Source of the DNA: Thermoplasmata archaeon M9B2D
GTDB lineage: Archaea > Thermoplasmatota > E2 > DHVEG-1
Assembly (NCBI GenBank): GCA_002900555.1
Contig: MUGD01000107.1
Coordinates: forward strand, 1 to 6,498
Direction: 5' to 3'
Length of the DNA stretch: 6,498 nt
The notes beneath the pieces are model-generated. The model was not told where the DNA came from and made no database searches. It was given only the letters and a program-made list of their open reading frames with translations. The translations under genes and the position numbers were made by a program. Shown here piece after piece: positions 1 to 6,446 of the stretch (the first letter of the stretch is position 1; each line of letters starts with the position of its first letter).

Positions 1-195
1 TACGACTGAAATTACTCCTAGAACAGGTCACAAGACTATTCCAGCAATCGGGCTTAACATAAATCCCCAGGAATCCCATACTCCACCATAGAATCCAGGG
101 ACCATAGGTATTGAGTCTAGGACTGCAATCATCGCCGCAAAGATTGCAGTGAAAGTTATGGAGCGGCTTCCTGTGAGAGTACCTAACAATGCCAT
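1..195 (-). pseudogene. Small membrane protein, possibly ECF-type transporter S component; partial, with in-frame TGA
   Basis: An ATG at 195-193 lies 15 bases after the fwdA stop and opens a hydrophobic frame of 55 codons, ended by TGA at 30-28. The same frame stays open for nine more codons to the window edge and keeps the same hydrophobic character. Visible segments are a polar start, a first membrane helix at about residues 13-29, a Gly/Trp-containing loop (about 33-43, with WDSW just after) and a second helix from about residue 45 that continues through the stop (PIAGIVL, stop, PVLGVISVV). Gly-Pro next to a second helix recalls the membrane substrate-binding subunits of ECF vitamin and cofactor transporters, but that is pattern memory only. 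The stop sits where glycine would be expected, one base from GGA. It could be a sequencing error, a real nonsense mutation or a true short protein. No strong ribosome binding site is seen. It may be the last gene of the operon. No function is assigned. Confidence 0.4.
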
Positions 196-210
196 AATTT
201 GCAATCCACA

Positions 211-1959
211 CTATGCTTGTACCGATGTCGAATCGATGACTCGTGGAATCTCTAAATGTTCTCTGTATCTAGCTGGAACTGGATAGTTACTAAAGGAATG
301 TGAGAACCACTTGCTCATCATTTCTTCGAGTTCTCTATCAATTCTTGCACTTAGAATGTCGTTGAGCTTTGGATGTACTGAATGGACTCGCGAGTGTATC
401 TGTTTGACAACATTTCCTTTCTTTGAAACCTGTACTCCACCTTTGAAGGTAAACTCAGCTTGAGTGAAGTATTTCAGAATCAGGTCAGGATTGTTTGCCA
501 AGTCTGTTTTTTCAGGATTGAATCCATATACAGCAACATCAGCATCAGCTCCAACACCAAGATGCCCTTTTGTCTTTTCCATACCAAGTATCTTCGCGGG
601 TGCTGCTCGTGTCGTGATAGCAATATCGTTGAGTGAATACTCTCTTTCTATGCTGGCAATGGTCGAACGTTCATCTGCAAACTTGTGGACCATCTCCAAC
701 CAGAGGTCTCTCTGCTTTTTGCTCATCAACCATGATATCAATAACGGATATTTCAGAAATGGTCCACCATTCGGGTGGTCTGTGCTCAAGAACATCCGCC
801 AGAGGTCCTTTATGTTGAGTGCAAATTCAAGAGACCCTACCCACTGCACTGCATTAGCTGGACTCTTTGGTTCAAAGGTGAAGGGCACAATGCCTGCTCC
901 CCCAGGAAGTTCAACATCGACTGGGATGTTCGACCATTTTGCTTTCCCACCTGTCAGGAGGTAGAGTGAGTGTTGAAAAGGTCCATCTCCAGTCATTGTC
1001 ATCGATTGCCCAAAAGTGATCTGTCCTAGGTCACAAGTGAAGTGCTTGTTCTTGTTATAGTAGTCTGCAAATATCAGACCACCAGACGCAACATCCTTCC
1101 AATTTGCCATTCCCCCTTCGACAACTCCAAGACAATCAAATGCCATGTGTGTCAGATGAACGACTTCTTTCTTCCTAGTGGAAGGTTTGACATTCTTGAT
1201 TGCATCAAGTTGTTGCATTGTCGTGTATACATTTCCCGGCCTACCAAGATTGGTTGGGTGGAAATGCATCTGATGTGGGAGGTGCAAATCCTGAACTGCC
1301 TGAGCCAGACCTGTCATAATTGTTCTAGGTGTGACGTCCCACTCAGGGACTTCGTCATCCAGACCACAGACATTCTTGCCATATGCCCATGCGTAGGTTC
1401 CACCAGGATTAACTACTTTGACACCAATACCTCCTACTTTCTTCAGTGTCCAAGCTATGTATGCTGCAAGTCCACTGATGTCTCCCTCTTCTACATACTT
1501 GAAAGTGATCATGCTATTACAGAACAATGGAAGTAATCCAATATCCAGTCCTGGAATATCTTCAATCTCTTCCCATGAACCAAGTGCCTTTGTAGCAGGT
1601 AGTGCAGGTTCAACAACTGTTGTATACCCCATCGCTGAGTATAGAAAACCAGTAGCAAACGAAGAAGGAATAATTCCTGCAACACCAGAACGAGTCTTTG
1701 CTGTCGCTGGGTACGGGTGATGTCTATTTACTTCAGGAGCAGTCACTCTTGCAACATTGAGCTTGGAACCGATAATATGGGAGTGAGGGTCTACACCTCC
1801 CGCCATTACCGTATTCCCTTTGAGATCGAATGCCTTTGCTTTTGCAGGAGCTTTCTCGACTATCTTTCCATCCGAAATGCAGATGTCCATTACTTCTCCT
1901 TCTATACCATTCATTGGGTCGAATACTACGCCATTCTTGAGTATGAGATCTTCCGCCAT
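211..1959 (-). CDS. fwdA: Formylmethanofuran dehydrogenase subunit A (amidohydrolase subunit)
   Basis: This 582-residue protein has the expected family length of about 570. It is the metal-dependent amidohydrolase subunit that joins formate to the amine of methanofuran, or hydrolyses formylmethanofuran in reverse. Visible features are an N-terminal beta-sandwich part (1-50), the first metal-binding pair DPHSH (His59, His61), a lysine in GIGVKVVNPGG (Lys181) fitting the carboxylated bridging lysine, MHFHP (His232/His234), HLTH (His268/His271) and the catalytic aspartate of LSTDHPNGG (Asp394). The C-terminal part, GHLGVGADADVAVY (465-478), is the usual closing strand of cyclic amidohydrolases. 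All metal ligands appear intact, so the subunit should be active. The start ATG overlaps the fwdB stop by one base (TAATG), and AAGGTGA at 1973-1967 lies seven bases upstream, which fixes the start and implies translational coupling. The protein is cytosolic, with no signal peptide. The variant name (fmdA for a Mo enzyme, fwdA for W) cannot be told from sequence. Confidence 0.96.
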   Translation of the reverse strand: MAEDLILKNGVVFDPMNGIEGEVMDICISDGKIVEKAPAKAKAFDLKGNTVMAGGVDPHSHIIGSKLNVARVTAPEVNRHHPYPATAKTRSGVAGIIPSSFATGFLYSAMGYTTVVEPALPATKALGSWEEIEDIPGLDIGLLPLFCNSMITFKYVEEGDISGLAAYIAWTLKKVGGIGVKVVNPGGTYAWAYGKNVCGLDDEVPEWDVTPRTIMTGLAQAVQDLHLPHQMHFHPTNLGRPGNVYTTMQQLDAIKNVKPSTRKKEVVHLTHMAFDCLGVVEGGMANWKDVASGGLIFADYYNKNKHFTCDLGQITFGQSMTMTGDGPFQHSLYLLTGGKAKWSNIPVDVELPGGAGIVPFTFEPKSPANAVQWVGSLEFALNIKDLWRMFLSTDHPNGGPFLKYPLLISWLMSKKQRDLWLEMVHKFADERSTIASIEREYSLNDIAITTRAAPAKILGMEKTKGHLGVGADADVAVYGFNPEKTDLANNPDLILKYFTQAEFTFKGGVQVSKKGNVVKQIHSRVHSVHPKLNDILSARIDRELEEMMSKWFSHSFSNYPVPARYREHLEIPRVIDSTSVQA

Positions 1960-3254
1960 TATTTCTTCACCTTCTCTAATGACTTGATTATCATTCTCAG
2001 GATATCTCGGTCTGGAATAACTCCTTCTGGAGGTTCAATTACTTTCTTCAAGTATAGAGGTAATCCATCCATTCTTGTCGCAGCCCCATCACATTCGATT
2101 CCTGCAATTGCTGCTGGTATATTGACCTCTGCTAAACGCGAAGTCATGTTGAATTTTGGATCGATGTTGATTACTGGTATTTTCGCAAGATGAGCTACAG
2201 CGGCTCTTGGAAAGTGTGCTACGGGATCTGCAGCAATGTTAAGCAATGCATCCGCTTCACCACGTGCAAGCATATCTACTGCAGTGTATTCACCAGGTGA
2301 GAATCTTGGATATCCTCTTGCGAAATCAACTGCATATGGGTATCCTGTCACCCATGTGGAAGTCTTGTTTGCACCAGACACATTATAGTGCCCTCTCATT
2401 GGCATCAATCCCCATTTCGTATGAGCATTGAGGTCCTGAATCAATCTAATTGCAGCATCTATATTCCGGTGTCTACCAAAACTTTGTGTAAGCCCCAAGC
2501 CAAAGAAGAGAACGCCATACTTTGCAGTCTTCATTGCTGTTGCAATCTCTTCAAGGTTCTTGATGTTTATTCCACCTACCTCATTTACATCAAGTTTAGT
2601 TCCACGAATCAATGCTCTCAATGTCTGGATAACTTCAAGGTCTGTTGCCGGGTCGATTTTGAAGAATCTATCAACCATCCTAGCGGTTGTTGTTTCACGT
2701 ACATCAACAAGCCAAATCTGACGGTCTTTCTTTGGATCTTTGATATATTCACCTGGCTGTCGAATATAGTGAGGTATATGCCTTGGATGTGCAGCGGCAG
2801 GATTTGCACCCCAGTAAATGACAATGTCTGCGCGATGACGAGTTTCTGCTAGTGAGGCTGTCGCTTCTCCAGACTCCTGAGCTCCAAGGATTGTGGGACC
2901 ATGACAGACTGATGTAGTATTGTCTACTGCACCACCAGCAAGCTCGGCTAATCGATAAGCTTCTCGTTGGGCATCATTCTCTGTAGAACTTAATCCATAG
3001 ATGAGAAAACGTTTGGACGATGCAATAATCTCTACTGCTCTCTCAATTGCCTTTTCAAGAGTGACTGTGTTCCCTTTCACAGTCGGTTGGAGACACCTGT
3101 TCTCCATATGTCCAACATATCGTTCTTTCGAGATGGCGCATCCGTTTGTATTCTTAGTTATCTTATCTCCGTCTGTTTCAATGATAATGTCATCACATAG
3201 ACATCCACAAAAGGTACAGACAACGTCTTTGAAGGTGTTACCTGCTTCGGTCAT
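1959..3254 (-). CDS. fwdB: Formylmethanofuran dehydrogenase subunit B (Mo/W-pterin catalytic subunit)
   Basis: This 431-residue protein matches the usual FwdB length. It is the redox subunit that reduces CO2 to formate at a tungsten or molybdenum bis-pterin centre. The N-terminus has the [4Fe-4S] motif CTFCGCLC with a distal NGCA: Cys13, Cys16, Cys20 and Cys39 are the likely ligands, with Cys18 extra. The metal-ligating residue is Cys117 in TSVCHGP. Its codon is TGT (2906-2904), so this is a cysteine rather than a selenocysteine enzyme. The remainder resembles the formate dehydrogenase alpha fold, with the segments YWGANPAAAHPRH (147-159), GLGLTQSFGRHRN (252-264), MRGHYNVSGAN (286-296) and NIAADPVAHFPR (339-350). 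The C-terminal pterin-binding domain is supplied separately by FwdD, which is normal for this family. The start ATG overlaps the fwdD stop as ATGA, and AAGGAGGA at 3268-3261 lies six bases upstream. Intact Fe-S and metal cysteines distinguish it from the FhcB of methylotrophic bacteria. It is cytosolic and would receive electrons from a polyferredoxin subunit not present here. Confidence 0.96.
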   Translation of the reverse strand: MTEAGNTFKDVVCTFCGCLCDDIIIETDGDKITKNTNGCAISKERYVGHMENRCLQPTVKGNTVTLEKAIERAVEIIASSKRFLIYGLSSTENDAQREAYRLAELAGGAVDNTTSVCHGPTILGAQESGEATASLAETRHRADIVIYWGANPAAAHPRHIPHYIRQPGEYIKDPKKDRQIWLVDVRETTTARMVDRFFKIDPATDLEVIQTLRALIRGTKLDVNEVGGINIKNLEEIATAMKTAKYGVLFFGLGLTQSFGRHRNIDAAIRLIQDLNAHTKWGLMPMRGHYNVSGANKTSTWVTGYPYAVDFARGYPRFSPGEYTAVDMLARGEADALLNIAADPVAHFPRAAVAHLAKIPVINIDPKFNMTSRLAEVNIPAAIAGIECDGAATRMDGLPLYLKKVIEPPEGVIPDRDILRMIIKSLEKVKK

Positions 3255-3655
3255 TTTGCTTCCTCCTTCATTTTCTGAGTCATCTCTTGAACGGTTAGAA
3301 TTTTACCTCCAGGTGCAGCATTGATTGTTGCTTCCAGTGACTTGAATCCAGGCATGCCTGTAAATTGTGTATATGCATCTAGGAGGTAATTGAAGTATGG
3401 CCCGCATGGGATGAATGCCATTCCTTCCTGGAGGTTTTTGTCAAGTTTTGCTTTAACATTGATCTTTCCAAGTGCAGCTTTCACAAGGATAGTTTCACCA
3501 TTCTCAATACCTAGGGCTTCCATTGTTTTGGGACCGAGTTCACAGATGGCGACTGCATCCTGGTACTCCTGAGTTATCTTACCTTTCTCCATAGCTCTTC
3601 CTTGACTTAATGTCCTACCAGATACCAATCGGACTTTAACAGATTCACTACTCAT
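3251..3655 (-). CDS. fwdD: Formylmethanofuran dehydrogenase subunit D (molybdopterin dinucleotide-binding)
   Basis: This 134-residue protein belongs to the small molybdopterin-dinucleotide-binding family. It corresponds to the C-terminal domain of formate dehydrogenase alpha, split off as its own subunit, and completes the pterin-cofactor pocket of FwdB. Visible motifs are SGRTLSQG near the N-terminus (12-19), a central beta-barrel part with ALGIENGETILVKA (47-60), and IPCGPYFNYLL followed by FTGMP (82-102), which is typical of FwdD. Start choice: the ATG at 3655-3653 is preceded by AGGAGGAA (3668-3661), which overlaps the ftr stop codon; the spacer from ftr is only 11 bases. Its stop overlaps the fwdB start as ATGA. 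Separate FwdD and FwdB genes occur in archaea with active formylmethanofuran dehydrogenase. In some methanogens the two are fused or the genes lie elsewhere. Note the naming clash: bacterial FhcD is the transferase (ftr), not this protein. Confidence 0.93.
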   Translation of the reverse strand: MSSESVKVRLVSGRTLSQGRAMEKGKITQEYQDAVAICELGPKTMEALGIENGETILVKAALGKINVKAKLDKNLQEGMAFIPCGPYFNYLLDAYTQFTGMPGFKSLEATINAAPGGKILTVQEMTQKMKEEAK

Positions 3656-3666
3656 TCTTGTTCCTC

Positions 3667-4563
3667 CTATAATCCAAGTTCGTGAAGATGTATCTTGTAT
3701 TTTCCAAGTGCTCCACCAAAATTGCCAGCAGATATTCTGATGACACCTGGGTGTTTACATACCTCTAGAATTGCCGCCTTTGTAGCCTCTGCAACTGCTT
3801 TCTCGGTGAGGCCATTAATGACAATTTCAACAACGAAATCACTATCCTTTGGCACAAATGAGTCTGGGACAATCCCTTTCATTGTTGGGCAATACCTCTC
3901 ATTTGTAGATGCATGAAGTGCCTTATATCGAGAAGATGGTTTTGAGCCAGATCCAACCAGACCACCTGGGAAGGGTGTATACGCACCTTCGACTTTCTCT
4001 ATTGCCTTCACTCCTGCTTTTCCGCTTCTCATTCCACTCTCAACATCCTTACAGAAGTAGATGATATTCCCGCCAGCGACTCCTTTAGTTCTACCAAAGC
4101 TTTCCTGGATAACGAAGGTACCACTCATTCGAGGTAATAGCCACAGAGTACGTCCATCAATAGGTCCTTTCTTTACTTGATGACCATCTCCAAACATAGC
4201 TATCATTTTTCCAACAGGATATGTTTCTGCCACATCTGGCGTATCATCATATGCACAGGCAGTCGGACTTGTCAAGACACATTGACCCAAGCGGGCAAGG
4301 AGTTGTTCCCGAATTCCATCCTTGCTACCAGTAGCAAAGACAACTCTCACTCCAGGTCTACCATCTGGAGTTTCATCCGGTTTGAGAATATACTCAATCC
4401 CTGCTTCCGATGGGGTCATAATGACCGATGTTGCAAAACCTGTTGTTTCAAGTGCTGTTGTTCTTGCCCAGTCTTCGTCATATGCTGTAATAATGGTCCT
4501 GTTCATATGCATACTAAAAGCTTCAGCAAACGTGTCATCAATAGGTACTCCATTGATCTCCAT
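3667..4563 (-). CDS. ftr: Formylmethanofuran:tetrahydromethanopterin N-formyltransferase
   Basis: This 298-residue protein matches the usual Ftr length of about 297. It transfers the formyl group between methanofuran and N5 of tetrahydromethanopterin, the second step of the pathway. It is soluble, with no signal peptide or membrane segment. Family hallmarks are the N-terminal INGVPIDDTFAEAF (3-16), ITAYDEDWA (25-33) and TGFATSVIMTP (41-51), then LTSPTACAYD (97-106), PVGKMIAMFGDGHQ (116-129), PRMSGTFVIQESFG (144-157), AGGNIIYFC (163-171), the PFPGGLVGSGSKPSSRY segment (197-213) with LHAST NERYCP after it, and the C-terminal RISAGNFGGALGKYKIHLHEL (276 to 296, in two parts: RISAGNFGG and ALGKYKIHLHEL). 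AGGAGT (4576-4571), seven bases before the ATG, supports the start. The spacer from mch is 25 bases. In methylotrophic bacteria the same protein is called FhcD and sits in a complex with FhcA, FhcB and FhcC; its place here among Fwd subunit genes raises the same possibility. Confidence 0.96.
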   Translation of the reverse strand: MEINGVPIDDTFAEAFSMHMNRTIITAYDEDWARTTALETTGFATSVIMTPSEAGIEYILKPDETPDGRPGVRVVFATGSKDGIREQLLARLGQCVLTSPTACAYDDTPDVAETYPVGKMIAMFGDGHQVKKGPIDGRTLWLLPRMSGTFVIQESFGRTKGVAGGNIIYFCKDVESGMRSGKAGVKAIEKVEGAYTPFPGGLVGSGSKPSSRYKALHASTNERYCPTMKGIVPDSFVPKDSDFVVEIVINGLTEKAVAEATKAAILEVCKHPGVIRISAGNFGGALGKYKIHLHELGL

Positions 4564-4588
4564 TTTTTCAACTCCTATTCCAATCTTC

Positions 4589-5536
4589 CTATGACTCGAG
4601 TGATAGCTTCAGAACATCGGGATCTAGTTCACCTGCGTTATACTCTTTTCCACTCTTGATGTCTTTAATTGCAATCTTGGCGGGACTGAACAAGAGTGGG
4701 TCTACCTTGTAGAAATCGAATCCCACACTCTTGAACAGCTTGTAAAATGGCGTTCCATACTGCTCCGATGTTGATGATGGAACATTCTTTGCTAGTTCCG
4801 CCAAATTATCTCCTTCAGCTGGTTCAATCTCATAGTATGTATCTCCAGTGAAAAGAATGCAGTCATTTGTGACACCCATTGCTTTACTATCATTCTTGGC
4901 AATTGGAGCAATCGGAGCGATTCCCTTTCCTTTCTTGATCTTCCACGGATCGTATTTGAGTTCGTGCATCTTATGCACACCCACTTCAACAATTCTGGCT
5001 GAAATCTGAACAGAACCGACCAGACAAGCAGTAGGCGCAACGACGACATGCATTCCTGAAGTGGGAACTCCACACTTCTCTGCAATGTACTTAGTGACAT
5101 TCTCAGGCGGGAATTCGCGAGTTTCCAAGACAACGACTGCGACATCTGAATCTTCTTTGTAACCTAATTCTTTGTAGAGCTTTTCCCCTCTTGATAATGC
5201 TCTTGCGGGACCTGAGGCCATTGCGAAGTACTTGTCAACTTGAACTGTCCATCCTGCATACTGTGAACAGAGACAAGCCTCAGTTACCTTCTCTGTTTTC
5301 ACAGACGCTGCAGGCAAGGTAAGATCACCTATTGTCACTTCAGTAAGTGAAACCTCTCCAGCACCTCCCAAACAGATTTCACTGACTAGTCTCCCTGCCT
5401 CATTTGAACCCGGTACATCAATACCTGTATCAAGGATAGTCGTTCTATTGGACTGCTTTGATACTGCACATTCCAATTCCTTACTTTGATTAACAATTTC
5501 CTCGAAAATCTTGAGTGCTCCCTTGTTTAGATTCAT
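4589..5536 (-). CDS. mch: Methenyltetrahydromethanopterin cyclohydrolase
   Basis: Mch interconverts N5-formyl-H4MPT and N5,N10-methenyl-H4MPT, the third step of the pathway. With the ATG at 5536-5534 the protein has 315 residues, close to the roughly 320 of archaeal homologues. Motifs seen are LDTGIDVPGSNEAGRL (35-50), EICLGGAGEV (53-62), LPAASVKT (74-81), ASGPARAL (107-114), VVAPTACLVGSVQISARIVE (165-184), GIAPIAPI (205-212) and NVPSSTSEQYGTPFY (251-265). Arg181 and Glu184 in ARIVE align by motif with the catalytic Arg/Glu pair reported for the Archaeoglobus enzyme; the residue match is from memory. A TTG at 5545 would add three residues and overlap the fwdC stop, but GAGTTGAT (5548-5541) is well placed for the ATG and too close for the TTG, so ATG is preferred. 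The gene lies between fwdC and ftr rather than standing alone as in many methanogens. The protein is soluble and cytosolic. Confidence 0.95.
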   Translation of the reverse strand: MNLNKGALKIFEEIVNQSKELECAVSKQSNRTTILDTGIDVPGSNEAGRLVSEICLGGAGEVSLTEVTIGDLTLPAASVKTEKVTEACLCSQYAGWTVQVDKYFAMASGPARALSRGEKLYKELGYKEDSDVAVVVLETREFPPENVTKYIAEKCGVPTSGMHVVVAPTACLVGSVQISARIVEVGVHKMHELKYDPWKIKKGKGIAPIAPIAKNDSKAMGVTNDCILFTGDTYYEIEPAEGDNLAELAKNVPSSTSEQYGTPFYKLFKSVGFDFYKVDPLLFSPAKIAIKDIKSGKEYNAGELDPDVLKLSLES

Positions 5537-5540
5537 AACT

Positions 5541-5548
5541 ATCAACTC
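5541..5548 (-). promoter_or_regulatory. Ribosome binding site that decides the mch start
   Basis: Read on the minus strand, GAGTTGAT differs by one base from GAGGTGAT, the complement of the 16S rRNA 3' end. It lies four bases before the ATG at 5536. It overlaps both the fwdC stop codon (5544-5542) and the possible TTG start at 5545, so it can serve only the ATG. This implies that mch translation is reinitiated or coupled to fwdC. Confidence 0.55.
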
Positions 5549-6399
5549 GTTAGATGCGGATTCATAACCAATCTAGCGTAAATTTCCATTTTTGACTCCG
5601 CCTCTGCGAAGTCACCTACAAATTTAGCCCATTTCTCCGAGTACGAAATATCTGATTGAAGGAAATCTGGTCTCCGTGATTTCAGATATCGTATATAGTA
5701 ACCAGTGAACTCTCTCTCAGAGTTACCACTGTACTTGAATGTTGGAAGCATTGAACCAACCTTACCAAGAGCAAAGAGCATACCCTTTGTTGCTTCAGTG
5801 CAGGCTCGAGGACCTAGTTCCCCACACACAATGATGGATCCTCCTTTCATTCGTGTAGCAGCCATTGCTCCTACATTCCCTTTGACTGCAATGAAGCCTT
5901 TGCGCATGTGTAGGGCCATCTCATTCCCAACATTCCCCGCAACGTAGACTCTACCACCAGTCATACCATCAGGGCTACCTCGGTATCCTGCGCAGAGATA
6001 ATCACCAGCATCTCCTTCTATCTGAATATTGCCACCGCTCATCTCAGCGCCTGCATAGGCATCCACAGAACCAGTTACAGTGATTCTACCTGCTATCATC
6101 TCAGCACCAAGATGCATCCCCGCATCTCCATCGATATTGATTCTGCCACCATTCATGCCTTTTCCGATTTGCTTTACCTTTCGGAGATCCCCCCGGACAG
6201 TAATTTCGGTTTCCTCTGCACTGCCAGCAGGTTCTCCTGTTATCTCAAAGAAATCACGTAACTCCCGGGATTCTCTTCCCTGCATCACCTTGAGCTGTCC
6301 AATCTGAGCTAAGGTCTTTCCAGCAAAAGCAGAAGGCGTTATAGTATCTGCTTCAATTGGAATGTCAGGGACTTGTTTTAATGAAAGCAACACCGTCAT
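5542..6399 (-). CDS. fwdC: Formylmethanofuran dehydrogenase subunit C (beta-helix scaffold)
   Basis: This 285-residue protein is the structural subunit of formylmethanofuran dehydrogenase, related to the C-terminal beta-helix domain of glutamate synthase large subunit. The beta-helix is directly visible as seven turns of about 19 residues beginning at residues 82, 101, 120, 146, 165, 184 and about 204, with the pattern M-x-G-G-x-[IV]-x-[IV]-x-G-x-[VA]-G. The spacing is 19, 19, 26, 19, 19 and 20; the longer third interval carries a loop, YRGSPDG (139-145). The C-terminal part has FTGYYIRYLKSRRPDFL (231-247), which is typical of FwdC, and a final helix-rich tail. The N-terminal 60 residues are family-like. 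Start: GAGGAG (6409-6404), four bases before the ATG, is a good ribosome binding site. It is the first gene of the operon seen here, and its stop lies six bases before the preferred mch ATG. The same protein is called FhcC in methylotrophic bacteria. Function is confident from sequence and context. Confidence 0.95.
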   Translation of the reverse strand: MTVLLSLKQVPDIPIEADTITPSAFAGKTLAQIGQLKVMQGRESRELRDFFEITGEPAGSAEETEITVRGDLRKVKQIGKGMNGGRINIDGDAGMHLGAEMIAGRITVTGSVDAYAGAEMSGGNIQIEGDAGDYLCAGYRGSPDGMTGGRVYVAGNVGNEMALHMRKGFIAVKGNVGAMAATRMKGGSIIVCGELGPRACTEATKGMLFALGKVGSMLPTFKYSGNSEREFTGYYIRYLKSRRPDFLQSDISYSEKWAKFVGDFAEAESKMEIYARLVMNPHLTS

Positions 6400-6403
6400 G
6401 ATT

Positions 6404-6409
6404 CTCCTC
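6404..6409 (-). promoter_or_regulatory. Ribosome binding site of fwdC
   Basis: GAGGAG on the minus strand lies four bases before the fwdC ATG at 6399. No other ATG, GTG or TTG is better placed, so it fixes the start of the first gene of the operon. Confidence 0.65.
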
Positions 6410-6433
6410 GCCTAGTTGCCTTTTTGCGGCAAA

Positions 6434-6446
6434 CATATAGATAAAG
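6434..6446 (-). promoter_or_regulatory. Candidate archaeal TATA box for the operon
   Basis: Read on the minus strand, CTTTATCTATATG is the only strongly AT-rich TATA-like element upstream of fwdC. Archaeal transcription usually starts about 25 bases downstream of the TATA centre. That would place the start near 6413-6416 and leave a short leader of about 15 bases that still contains the GAGGAG site. No clear BRE purine stretch is obvious. The element is also TATA-like on the plus strand (CATATAGATAAAG). The assignment is inference from position and composition. Confidence 0.4.

Noticed and set aside
464..964. Plus-strand open frame of 166 codons opposite fwdA
   Set aside because: It is antisense to the strongly conserved fwdA frame, has no recognisable domain and no ribosome binding site, and has low-complexity Ser/Pro-rich composition typical of a shadow frame.
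1042..2193. Three overlapping plus-strand open frames (1042-1536, 1418-1720, 1717-2193)
   Set aside because: All are antisense to fwdA and the end of fwdB. Their Cys/His/Ser-rich translations resemble no family, and they overlap each other in different frames.
2388..2852. Plus-strand Cys-rich open frame opposite fwdB that might suggest a metal-binding protein
   Set aside because: The cysteines are scattered without CxxC spacing, and the frame is the complement of a conserved FwdB region.
2904..2906. Possible selenocysteine at the FwdB metal-ligand position
   Set aside because: The codon is TGT (cysteine), and the frame contains no internal TGA.
4177..4659. Plus-strand open frame rich in Cys, His and Ser opposite ftr and the mch end
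   Set aside because: It is antisense to ftr, spans the ftr/mch junction and has no initiation signal or motif.
4792..5145. Minus-strand 117-codon frame inside mch
   Set aside because: It lies in a different frame fully within mch. The Mch motifs are intact in the main frame, so this is a shadow.
5780..6160. Tandem DNA repeats of about 57 bases inside fwdC
   Set aside because: The periodicity is explained by the 19-residue turns of the FwdC beta-helix. The DNA copies are too diverged to be a recent repeat array or a CRISPR.
6421..6425. Run of five T on the plus strand as a terminator for a rightward transcript
   Set aside because: No plus-strand gene ends here, the run is short, and on the minus strand it lies between the promoter and the fwdC start.
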